From contig CP075494.1 of assembly GCA_021613535.1 (NCBI GenBank), forward strand, positions 14,074,001 through 14,138,000: a stretch of 64,000 nt of DNA, given 5' to 3'. A model generated the notes under the pieces. That model was not told the DNA's origin and made no database searches. It was given only the letters and a program-made list of their open reading frames with translations. Shown here piece after piece: positions 30,594-41,711 of this stretch (position 1 is the stretch's first letter; every line of letters starts with the position of its first letter). Made by a program: the position numbers and the translations under genes. This DNA is from Adineta vaga. Lineage: Eukaryota; Rotifera.

Positions 30594-30626
<33 letters not shown>

Positions 30627-31491
30627 GAGCAAATAAATGAATGACCATGATGATTTATCGCCTATTGATTTTGGGTCAACTATGAAATATTTCTTTTGGA
30701 ATCGACAATTGAACAAATATAATTCTCTTTAATCATCTCAAATATTTTAATGAAAAGAATAAATGTCATTAATAACTAGAAAAGGTTATGCGAAATGTAA
30801 ACAATAGAAAAATGCCAAAGAAAAAAAACATGTATTTTTTTTGTTGGTCCAACTGATAATGACAGCTACTTCACAAATCATTATCGAGTCTTTCATCGTA
30901 CGTATGTTCGCTCATTCAAAATCAATTAGTAAAAGACAATTTATATACGAACATCATACATTCAAGTGTTCGACACGAGCAATTATGCATTGACAAAAGA
31001 ATGTCAAGTGATTCGATGAATAGATAGATAAAAAAAGAGGAGAAATACAAGAAAAAAAGAACAAGATACTGATATCTAACACAAATTCTTTAACGATTGA
31101 AACAATAGAAAAACCGTAACTAGTTTTTTTTCTACTCGTCATTCAATATTTACCTGTACTCGACATATTCACTATCTCATAATGACGAACATAGAAGTTT
31201 TTTTCTTTTTTTTTTCAAAAAAAAAATTCAAACGTGATTTTGATTTCTTTTCGTTCGAAGCAATTTCATTGATCAACGAGTTCCACCAATCAGAGAAAGA
31301 TTATAATGCATTACCATATGATATCGATTTCGGTAAAATAATTTGTTTAGAACTTTTACAATACCAAATCGATTAACTTTTTCTGACAGTTCACTGCGTG
31401 TAAAAAAAACCCTATGAACAAGTCGAATTTTTATTTCTGAATTTCAAACATGATAAAGAAAAACTAATCTTTATAGATCTAAAATAGAAAC
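29916..31491. other. Divergent intergenic region HMGB/MITD1
   Basis: A 1.6-kb spacer between divergent genes. It contains a (GA)n microsatellite at about 30593-30620 and other purine-rich stretches that create long meaningless frames. A minus-strand ATGTCGAGTACAG followed by a GTAAAT donor at about 31155-31167 could be a tiny first exon, but no partner exon was found. Confidence 0.55.
30593..30620. repeat. (GA)n microsatellite
   Basis: An uninterrupted AG dinucleotide run of about 14 units in the HMGB/MITD1 divergent intergenic region. Confidence 0.9.
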
Positions 31492-34400
31492 ATGAGTGAT
31501 ACAGCAGCAATTGAATTATTAAAACGAGCTGTACAACTCGATGGTGAACAAAAGTATCCTGATGCATTAACTTGTTATTCTGAAGGTATTCGCATGTTGT
31601 TAAATGTTGTCAAAGGTAAGAAGATATGAAGATCAAGTTTTTTTTACGAAGAGATTTTCAAATAGATATTCCATCGACTGAAGAACGAAAACGAACTGCA
31701 TATCGAGAGAAAATTACTGAATGTATTGATCGTGCTGAGAAGCTCAAAGATTTAATTGATCAACAGAAAGGTATAGTAACCATTACTTTCATTTTAAGAA
31801 TAAAATACAATGTTAGCTTTTGTTCTTCTGTACTTTGATATAAAAATTTCATGAAAGAAAAGAGAAAGAAATTCTGAGATAACATAAGAGTTTATCATAT
31901 CTATTGTCACATTGACGTTACTTGTACTTTCGTCATATATGATAATATTCTTTTAAAACAATTTATCTATTTGATTATGTTGAAATTCATCTATTTTACT
32001 TTGTACATATTATCAAATATTCTTTTTATCAATGGACAATATGTTCAAACTATGTCAACTCAAGAAACATGTGTTCCATCAACGATTACTCTTCGTTGTC
32101 CAAATAATTATGTCGTTGTTGTTCGAAGTGCATCACACGGTGTGGCACAAATCACTGATTCTTGTTCATATAAACCCGGAGATTGTATTGTTGATGCCAT
32201 GAATAGTGTAACATGTCTAACGGATTCTATACAATGTTCAATTTATGCTGTTAGAAAGAAAATTGCTCAATGTAATGATCTATATAGTAGTTATTTTCGT
32301 GTTGAGTATGATTGTGTACCAATCTCAATGGATGATACATCGAATGAATATAATATATGCCATAATAATACAGATATAACAACTAATCATGGAATTATAC
32401 ATAGTCCTGGTTATCCATCACAATTTCAATTAACACCATTTGAATGTTTTCGTGCGATACATATTCCTGAGAATAAACATGTACGTTTATGGTTATCTGA
32501 TCTTGCTATTAGTTCAACAAGTACAAATTGTGCAAGTGATTATGTTTATGTTGTCGATAATATTCAAACATATAAACATTGTGGTTCAAAACGATATGCT
32601 TATCCATATTTGTGTTCATCAACGATTCTTATTCAATATTTTGTTCAAACTAAGTTTACTAGCTATCGAGGAATGAGAATCTATTTTGAAATCAGCGATC
32701 GATCTGTACATGATAATTGTCCGAATGTTACTGTTACACCAGTTCCAAGTTCAACAACAACAATGTCAACTCTCGAACCGGAAACAACAACAAATATACC
32801 AATTTATGTTCTACTTGGTATTGCATCACCAACACGTAGTTTTCAGATATGTGCAGGTAAATTACCATTCTTTTCCAGTTTTTTTTCCAACAAATAAATT
32901 TATTTAGGTGAATTTTATACAATTCAATGTCCAAATGATTATACAATAGCAGTAACAACGAACATATTCGGTGTAACATCATCCGATCAATGTGAATCAC
33001 ATGATGCAAGTCAACATTGTGTTGTAACTACTGATCCAATATTTTTATGTCGACAAACTTGTGTTTATATGTATCCTGGAAATCAAATTCTTCCATCCTG
33101 TAACAATAAAACTGCTGCTTATCAATATGTTGAATATCAATGTATTCCGACGAAAACGACTCTCGTTTCTCCAGATATTCCATGTTCTCATGATGGATCT
33201 AAAACGGACATTCGAATTGATCGTAATGGTCGATTTCAAAGTTATAATTATCCAAAATTAGAAAAGATGAATTGTAAATATCGTTTGAAAACGAAACCAG
33301 GTTATATTATGCATATTTATGCATTAGATATTAGTCTGAATAATTATGTTCCAAATTGTCAATCTAATAAAATGACATTGATCGAAGATAATGATAATCA
33401 AAGTACAGATTTTTGCGAACAACGAACGAATAGTTTGATCTATTCTAGTTGTTCTAATGAATTGGATTTACATTATGTTATTAATGATGATTCCCAACCC
33501 TTTTCCTATGGATTAGAATTATATATTGAAAGTCAAGCACGTCCATTCGATTGGTCTTGTGGAGAAAGTTTATCGACATCAACACATTTAACAACAAATC
33601 GAATAACACCAACAACACCATCACAAGCTACATCAATAACGAGTCTTTCTATGATGACTGTACTTAATCCAGTTGAATATGATATCTGTTACAATGATAC
33701 ATTTGTTGGAACTTGTCCATATGGATTTACATTTATGCTTCTTGATGCATTTTATGGTGTTAAAAATCAAGTCTCGAATAAATGTGCTTTTATTCAAGAT
33801 GATTGTGTTCAAGAAGCAACGTCAACAATCACACAATGTCATACCGATTTACCAAATTGTATTCTATCGTATTTAAATAAACGTCGATTAGCTCATTGTT
33901 CAGATAAGTATGCAGATTATTTACATATTACCTATCAATGTGTACCAAGCTTTCCAATCAGTTCAACATCTAGTTTAATTATCTATGATATTTGTAATAC
34001 AACAAATCAAATAGAAAATATGAATGGAATATTGATAAGTCCAAATTTTCCCAATTATGAACGAACTAATATTGAATGTAAACGAGAAATTCGAGGAATA
34101 CTCGATAAAGCATTAAAAATTTGGATTAATGAAATGGCTATAGCTAGCAATAATCAACGTACTACAGGTATACTATGATTTTTGGGAAATTTTTGAAATG
34201 TTTTTTGAATTATCTATTTATTCCTTAGAACATTCGAATCAACCAGATCTAACGATTTTTAAAACAAGTAATCTCGAACGAAGTTATCCATCAATTCGTG
34301 AAACATGTATCGATGATTATTTAACTATCGATACTCCACATATTATCTATGTTTACTGTGGTCTACGAAAAGTGGCTCTTGAACCTATTTGTGCAACAAA

Positions 34401-37400
34401 TATTATTGTACAATATAAAACAAGTTCATCATCAAATCTTTCTTACAAAGGTTTTAAATTATATTTTGAATGGGTTGAAAAACCATTAGATATATTTTGT
34501 CATGGTAATCCTTCTACTTATGATCCATCCATATCAACTACAACATCTATGACTGAACTCTTACCAATTTGGGCACAAAATCTTGATGTATCCTATACTC
34601 TTAGTAAACAAGTTTGTCTTGGTACAATCGAATCATTAACATGTCCACGTGGAAATGATTATGTACTTTCTATACGAAATTCAAATTATGGTGTCACAGG
34701 AACAGGCTTATGTGAATTCCCATCATTTTCTCATTGTCGGCAAGAAGCTTCATTAGGTTTAACATGTGCACATACTTGTTCCGTTGAATATATCATTCCT
34801 AAACCACTTTCTCAATGTCAAAATCAAAATGCTGATTATCTCAAAATTGAATATGAATGTATACCAACACGTTTACTAGATCATGAAAATCCTATAGATA
34901 TATGTGCATCAATACCAACAGAGACTATTGCAATGAATAAAGGTATGATGATAAGTCCACATTATCCAACATTGAATTCTGCTCATAGTTGTTCGAAAAA
35001 AATTGAAACTTTACCAAGTAAATTATGGATGGTTTATCTCGTTGATTTATTTTTGGAAAGTGAAGATGAATTTAGTGATTGTACACATGCATCATTAACA
35101 ATCTATGATGGAAAAGATAAACTTATTATTTGTGGTTTACAACAACCTGGCTTAGTTCTATTCAGTTGTTCTAATATTGTTCAATTTGATTTTATGTCAA
35201 ATCAACAAGCACTTGGTTATCGAGGTTTTAAAGTTTATTTTAAAACGATTGATATACCAATTGGATGGTCATGTGTACCAAGTGGATTTAGTACATCGAC
35301 AAAACAAACAACAACTTCATCATTTCCATTAACAACTTTAATTCCACCAACTCTTCAAAGTAAGTTTTGAGTCAATTGTATCGAACAACAGACAAATTTA
35401 TCTTTTGTGTCTATTTAGTTGCTGTTTATGGTGGATCAACTATTCATGGTATTCGACAATATTGTCAATTTCCATTTATATATCAAGGTATTCAATATAC
35501 CAATTGTATTGCTGATAAACCACCACATGCAACACCAGATCAAACTATCTATGATCCATGGTGTTCTCTAACTAGTAATCATGATGTTGATAGACAATGG
35601 GGCTTTTGCGATATTGGTGTAACAGATTCAACATTTCATGATGTATGTCGAAATCAATTACAAAATCTAAAATGTCCATCGGGATATGTTATTGATATGA
35701 TAACAGCTGATTATGCAGCAAAAGCAAATGGAATAATAGATTCAAATTCATGTTTTTATAATGAAAATGATTGTTTTCAAAATGATGCATCAACTATACA
35801 GAATGTTTGTGCCGGTAAAACATCTTGTACAGCATATCATTATGCTAAAAGTTTAGTGTCATGTCAAAATCGACCATCTGCTTATTTACATCTTGATTAT
35901 ACTTGTGTTCCAAATGATGTTCAAAATATTACGACATATGATATTTGTAGTAATGAAATAAAACCATTTGGTGATATTCGTCGTGGTTTTTTAATTTCAC
36001 CTAATTTTCCCAATTCGAAGAATAATATAAGTTGTACATATGATTTACATACATTAAAACCACATCAAGATATTTATCTATATATTATTGATATGGATTT
36101 AAATAGTCCAAATATCGTCGGACAAAGTTGTACAAAAGATCGATTAATTATTAATGCAGATGATAGTATTACTGAATGGTGTGGACGATCTTATACAAAT
36201 CTTCTTTTACGAACATGTCATGCATCTATATCTTTACAATTAATTCGATCATCAGATGCAAAAGGACGTGGAATAAAATTTTATTTCGAATTTCGACAAC
36301 GATCTCCCAATGAAATTTGTGAAGAAGTTATTACACCTAGTCCACGACCAACATTATCACCTCCACTAACAACATTACCATCACGTCCAAACTATTTCCC
36401 AAATCCATCTCCTCGAATGATAAAAACACTTTGTTATCCCGATGTTTCAGCACTATTCGGAACAAATAATTTTCAATGTCCATCAGATTATATTCTTGTC
36501 ATTCATCGAGCATTCTACGGTAAAGGCACTCAATGTGTTTATACACCTGGTGATTGTACGAGTGAGGCAGACAATATCTATCGAATATGTTCAGGAAAAC
36601 AAGTATGTTCAGTATCATTTTTAAGTATATTCAATTTACCTGAATGTGATAAAGCTATTGCCAATTATCTTTCCGTTCAATATCAATGTTTACCAGCAGC
36701 ATCGATTGTTCCCAATATCAATAATATTTGTACAAATCAAATGAATGAATTAATTCCAATTAGTGGTCTACTTCAAAGTACATCGTATCCATCTTATATT
36801 CCAAGTCAATGCGTACATGTAACATTAAGTTCACCAGAAGGATCGAATCTTGTTATTTATATGTATTTAATTGATCTTGATATTGATTTACCTGATGTTC
36901 AAACTGGTAATTGTACATATGATTATCTTTTCTTATCATATCAATGTAATAATGAATTATATGAAATAAATATATGTGGTACACATCAAACCGAACTTTT
37001 ATTTGATACATGTTCACCAACAGATAAAATATTTATTTCTTATAATTTAACAAATTCGAATTCACAATCACAACGTGGATTTTCACTTCTCTATCATCTA
37101 TTACCAACATCAATTCGAACAACTCCATCTTTATCAACAGTAACATCAAAAGCAAGTACATCAATGACGACAACAACAACAACAGAAGTAATAATTGGAC
37201 CTGGTCCAATCAGTACAGTCATATCACAATCAACAGCATGTGTTCAACAGAATATACAATTACGTTGTAATCCAACTTATGGTCTTGTTCTACATACAAT
37301 CGATCTTGCCGTCAGTCGAACAGGTAGCTGTAATTATTCTTCAGATGATTGTTTCGAAGAACGCAGTTATTTACATGGCACATGTGGTGGTAAATCTTCT

Positions 37401-39886
37401 TGTTATATATTTGTTCCGTTACTTACATTATCAAAATGTAATAATTCCAAATCCAATTATTTCTATGCTGAATATCAATGTATTCCATTAAAACCCAAAT
37501 TAAATATTGATATATGTTCGTCAATGACGACATTGGAAAGAGTCGAAGGTGGTGCAATTGTTCAAACAAAAGGTTATATATCAGAGAATACAAAATGCCA
37601 AGTTCGATTACAGTCAGCGAAATCAGTAGAACATTCTGTTCATAAAGCATTTGCTGTTTATGTTGTTATGCTTGATTTACCATTTCGAGCATTTCGTGAA
37701 CAAGGTACACAATGTTATGATTCTGATCCATATATTGAAATTGTTGATGCACAAATAGGCACAACACGTCTTTGTGGAAGTATGCATACACGTCAATTAT
37801 TTGAAACATGTGCAGATACAATTGAAATTCGTTATAACAATTTTAATATTGGAGCTAGTGAACGATATAAAGGTTTCCAATTATATTTTGAATCAATCGA
37901 GAAGAGAGAATGTTCCGATTTTGTTACAACAAGTCCACCAAAACAACGAGAACCATTGATTATCAATGAAGATATTGTTTGTACATCAGCAGAACGAATC
38001 AGTTTTTCATGTACAACAAATCATGGTCTTGTCTTTTTACAATCATATGAATTTATTACCAGTAACCCACAAGCTTGTGATATTAATCAACAATCTTGTC
38101 ATTATCTTGCTGAACAACCTCAAGCACTTTGTTCCGGTCAACAAACTTGCACTTATATTCATACAATTCCCATCGGTCCACATTTGAATACATGTCAAGG
38201 TATAAAAGGTGATTTACTTCAATTTTTCTATCAATGTATACCAATGAGATCAACACCGATCTATCCAGTAGCAAAATTTTGTGATGATACAATTGTTACA
38301 TTCAATCAAGGATTTATTGAAACGCCAAGATATCCAAATACATATGAGAATGATCGAAAGCAATGTACTTTACGTATTGTATTACCGAACACTCCGGAAG
38401 GAAAACAACTTTCAATCTTTCTCTATATTATCAATTTATCTATTCGTGATACATCAATAATGAATTCAACATCATCAACTATTGAATGTTATGATTCAAT
38501 TACATATCGTGATGGACAAACAAGTGAAACATTATGTGGAAATATTGATCAACCTGTATTTCAATATCAAACAAATAAAAATGATTTAGAATTAATATTA
38601 AACATAACTGAATCTCTTTCTTCTTCGGATACTTCTTCATCCAAATGGCATGGTGCACGTTTGTTTTTCTTTATTGGAAATCAATCACTTCCATCACCAC
38701 CAAGAAATCCTCTAACAACAACCTCAACAATAATAACAAAACCAACCGTAGAAGATATTTCGACAAAACCTACTAATCAACATTCCAAAAACGGACCTAT
38801 TATTGGTGGTAGTATTGCGGGTGTTATAGTTTTAATATTATTAGCAACAATTGCTTCGATATATTATCGACGTCGTTCATCTCCGCAATCGAGTGAAACT
38901 CCATTAGTTGAATATCGAAAAAAACCTGATTCCATTCAGGAGAATAACATTGATGAATCATATGATAAACATTGTAGTAGTATACCCACATCATCGTTAA
39001 GAGGCTCAGCTATTCCATCCTTTACTAGTCCATTTCATTTAAGATATAATTCTGAAAATGATAATGATACTTAAAAATCGAATAAATAAATATTTTCCCT
39101 TTTTTATATTTGACATATCAAAATAAATAATAATTAATCGAAATTCCTTCTTCATTTTAGCAAAAACTTATCATGAACAACTTCAAATAAAAGATGGTTC
39201 AATAGGCAACAGTTATGAAAAGATTTTCAGTCGATTTCTCAATGAACATGTGACACAAATTACCGTTCAAGATCCATATATACGAGCCTATCATCAAGTT
39301 TGTCTTCGATTTTTGTCATCGAAAATTTATATTTATCAAACAAACTCTTCTTTAGATCAGCAATTTTCTACGTTTTTGCGAAGCTGCTATCAAATCACCA
39401 GCAAATATTAAACGAATCGATTTGATAACGAGTACGGAAACGGTAGAATCAATTCAAGACTTTCTTTTATAATCTTCTTTTCTGATTATTTATTAGAATG
39501 ATCAAGCAAAGAAAACTCAAATTGAACAATTAAATGAATTTAAAGAACATCTGATGAAACGGCATTCAATTGATTTAACAATCAATTATATAACAGGATT
39601 ACATGATCGAGAAATAAAGTAAGTGAGTACCTAGGATCGCATTCTTAATTTCTATTAATTTCAAGATTGAATAATGGTTGGATAATTAAAATCGGTCGTG
39701 GACTGGATTTTTACAAACCACCAGAAAGTGACTAATCGAAACGTTTTTTTTTCTCAAAAATATGCATTATTTTCTTATTTGATTTAAGGCAAATTCTCCA
39801 TAGGATACTACGATCTTGATCTACGTCCATGTCATCAAACTACAATTGATATATTTCATAGTGAAAGAGTGCAATCATCTTCTTAA
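31492..39886 (+). CDS. MITD1: MITD1 (MIT domain protein) hosting another gene in intron 2
   Basis: MITD1 binds ESCRT-III through its MIT domain and acts in cytokinetic abscission. Seven exons (31492-31615, 31666-31770, 39161-39297, 39356-39442, 39497-39618, 39666-39727, 39789-39886) sum to 735 nt, 244 residues; the human protein is 249. The MIT domain is [20 protein letters not shown] through [13 protein letters not shown]. The PLD-like C-terminal domain contains [60 protein letters not shown] and [17 protein letters not shown]. Exon 2 ends in AAA G and exon 3 begins CA AAA, so the codon is intact across a 7.39-kb intron that contains the whole SUEL-CUB gene. The other introns are 38-61 nt. 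P5C reductase starts 129 bp downstream. Confidence 0.93.
31771..39160 (+). other. Giant intron 2 of MITD1 containing a complete same-strand gene
   Basis: The donor is AAAG/GTATAG and the acceptor TTCATTTTAG/CAAAAAC. The intron is more than 100 times the usual length here. The nested gene fills 31977-39074, leaving only 206 bp before and 86 bp after it. Confidence 0.85.
31977..39074 (+). CDS. Giant transmembrane protein with eight SUEL-lectin/CUB modules and one fibronectin-II domain
   Basis: Four exons (31977-32856, 32908-34167, 34229-35359, 35419-39074) give an open frame of 2,308 residues. A signal peptide ([20 protein letters not shown]) is followed by eight repeats of a SUEL/rhamnose-binding-lectin-like domain plus a CUB domain. 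SUEL hallmarks recur: a Cys near the start, a LRCP-like motif, GDC or DDC, a late C..C pair, and a closing Y.C.P such as [27 protein letters not shown] hallmarks recur as [49 protein letters not shown] fibronectin-II domain ([16 protein letters not shown] ... WGFC, about 35450-35610) precedes the fifth module. Linkers are Thr/Ser/Pro-rich and mucin-like. A transmembrane helix ([20 protein letters not shown]) and a tail of about 75 residues end the protein. The sugar-contacting YGR-type motif is mostly YGK, YGV or HGV. It is probably a cell-surface adhesion or recognition receptor; the ligand is unknown. Confidence 0.88.
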
Positions 39887-40002
39887 AAAAACATTTCTGA
39901 ATATCTTGTAAATTTCTTCTTCTTTTTTTATTCATTGTCAAAGTGTAGATCTAACATGTTATCTTTTTCAATAAAAACATTCAATATATTTTCTGATATT
40001 TT

Positions 40003-40015
40003 CAATTGAATTTAG
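40003..40015 (+). promoter_or_regulatory. Candidate trans-splice acceptor before P5C reductase
   Basis: CAATTGAATTTAG abuts the P5C reductase ATG directly, 129 bp after the MITD1 stop codon. No upstream cis exon is evident. Confidence 0.5.
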
Positions 40016-40873
40016 ATGGAAAATATTCGAATAGGTTTTATTGGTGGTGGTAGAATCGTTCAAGCATTACTTGAAGGATTCTATGAAATAGATTATCTTC
40101 GAAATATGAAGATTTGGATAAGTTGTCCATCTGCTGAGAATGAAAACTCAACTTTAAAACGTTTTAATACTCATATACAAATGACGACATCGAATACAAT
40201 GTTATGTAATAATTGTGATATTGTTTTATTTGCTGTTAAAGCGAAATTAATCAAATCAGTCTGTGCAGAACTTGAAAAAGCAGTAGATAATACTCGTTTA
40301 TCACAAATATTATTTGTTTCAATCATTCCGGGTTTAACTATTTCAACAATAACACAATGGCTTCATACACAAGAGAATATTATGAGAATTATGTATAATG
40401 TTAATGTTGCTAAATGTAATGGTTCCTATGCAATATCATCATCATCAAAAATGAATGAGAATAATCTCAATCAGATCTATTTAAAATCAATTTTTGATAA
40501 AGTTGCTTATTTTGCTGGTAATGTTAGTGAATCGGAATTGGATATCATGTGTGCATTGATTGGTAGTGGTCCAGCATTTTTCTGTACAGCAGTTGAAGGT
40601 TTAGCTGATGGTGCCGTTAAAGCTGGTCTATCACGTCAATTAGCAAATACTTTAGCTGCTCGAACAATGCTTGGTTGTGCTGATATTCTTGTGACATCAT
40701 CAAAACATCCAGCTGAATTGAAAAATGATATATCCACGCCAGGTGGTACGACAATCTACGGTTTACATGAACTTGAAAATAGATGTGTACGAGGTGCATA
40801 TATGGATGCTTTGATGTCAGCATTTAATCGTGCGCAAACGATGGCTGATCAATTAGCCAAAGAATTAAAATGA
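40016..40873 (+). CDS. PYCR: Pyrroline-5-carboxylate reductase
   Basis: Catalyses the last step of proline synthesis, the NAD(P)H reduction of P5C. A single exon of 285 codons, close to the PYCR3/bacterial ProC length. The Rossmann motif is IRIGFIGGGRIVQALLEGF. The domain link VSIIPGLTISTITQWL and the C-terminal signature are present: ALIGSGPAFFCTAVEGLADG, then DISTPGGTTIYGLHELE. No long mitochondrial presequence is visible, so it may be cytosolic like PYCR3. It lies between MITD1 and TMEM70, all on the plus strand. Confidence 0.93.
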   Translation: MENIRIGFIGGGRIVQALLEGFYEIDYLRNMKIWISCPSAENENSTLKRFNTHIQMTTSNTMLCNNCDIVLFAVKAKLIKSVCAELEKAVDNTRLSQILFVSIIPGLTISTITQWLHTQENIMRIMYNVNVAKCNGSYAISSSSKMNENNLNQIYLKSIFDKVAYFAGNVSESELDIMCALIGSGPAFFCTAVEGLADGAVKAGLSRQLANTLAARTMLGCADILVTSSKHPAELKNDISTPGGTTIYGLHELENRCVRGAYMDALMSAFNRAQTMADQLAKELK

Positions 40874-40899
40874 ATAAAGATCTAAGTTCTTTTTAGTTT

Positions 40900-40913
40900 A
40901 TTTTCTGTTTTAG
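40900..40913 (+). promoter_or_regulatory. Candidate trans-splice acceptor before TMEM70
   Basis: TTTTCTGTTTTAG ends 3 nt before the TMEM70 ATG. The whole gap from the P5C reductase stop is 43 bp, too short for an ordinary promoter plus a 5' exon. This is the strongest single case for operon-type trans-splicing in the window. Confidence 0.6.
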
Positions 40914-40916
40914 ATC

Positions 40917-41711
40917 ATGTTATCTATACTTCGAAATCTCACTCTTTGTCAATCGACAAATTCGATTCGATTAACATCTTTAATTCGTTTCGCTGGTTCA
41001 TTACAAGAAAAACATAAAGAACATTCAATAAAAGCGAAAGATTTCTTTATCGATCCAAATCTACAAAAATCCTTTGAAAAATTAAAGAAAGGTGATTTTA
41101 TTCCTGAACCAATTAATACAGGTTCATTTAGTTATATTCGAAATCAGTCACCAATCGAATCAAAATTTGATACTACATTATCTAAACGAGAAGTTCTTCG
41201 TCAAGATTTTCTGGGCAAACTTGTCTATATTGGCAAATTAGATAAACCATTTCGTGCAGCGAAATCTCTTTCCTTAGCATCAAGTCTTGGTGGTGCTATT
41301 TGTTATCCAATAATGTTACCGAAAATCATCGAAGAAGCATCAATATTTATGGTAATCGGTTACACAATTATTTCTGCTACATTTGTTTTATTAACACCAT
41401 CTTTAATACAAATGATTTGTAAAAGATATTTAACATCAATCTATTATCATGAACAAACGGGTGAATTCACTGGATTTTATAAGAATTTCTTTATGATGGA
41501 AAGACAAATTAAATTTCGTGCTGATGATGTTCAAGTCCCACCAATTACTGGCATGTTTACATCGATGCTTATTAAAAATCAACCATTCTTTGTTAATCAT
41601 GATGATTTTCTTGATAAACCAATATTAATGAAGATGTTAGGATATGATAAAGAATTTGATTTTAGTAAATATACAAAAGATCTTACAAATGATGAAAAAA
41701 AAGAAACATAG
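40917..41711 (+). CDS. TMEM70: TMEM70-like mitochondrial assembly factor
   Basis: TMEM70 is an inner-membrane protein needed for ATP synthase c-ring and complex I assembly. A single exon of 264 codons; the human protein is 260. The basic N-terminus (MLSILRNLTLCQSTNSIRL) suits mitochondrial import. LGKLVYIGKLDKPFRAAK is followed by a hairpin of two hydrophobic helices (about residues 121-167: SLASSLGGAICYPIMLP and FMVIGYTIISATFVLLTP). The domain continues with FYKNFFMMERQIKF, DDVQVPPITGMFTSM and PILMKMLGYDKEF, the last matching human LMGYDKEEF. It starts 43 bp after the P5C reductase stop. Confidence 0.85.
   Translation: MLSILRNLTLCQSTNSIRLTSLIRFAGSLQEKHKEHSIKAKDFFIDPNLQKSFEKLKKGDFIPEPINTGSFSYIRNQSPIESKFDTTLSKREVLRQDFLGKLVYIGKLDKPFRAAKSLSLASSLGGAICYPIMLPKIIEEASIFMVIGYTIISATFVLLTPSLIQMICKRYLTSIYYHEQTGEFTGFYKNFFMMERQIKFRADDVQVPPITGMFTSMLIKNQPFFVNHDDFLDKPILMKMLGYDKEFDFSKYTKDLTNDEKKET

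Noticed and set aside
31156-31376. Possible tiny minus-strand exon (ATGTCGAGTACAG/GT) and a plus-strand 64-codon frame
   Set aside because: No partner exon or domain could be found; left as part of the divergent spacer.
32734-33239. Minus-strand frames opposite the SUEL-CUB gene
   Set aside because: They are antisense shadows of the second module, which reads through with clear SUEL and CUB hallmarks.
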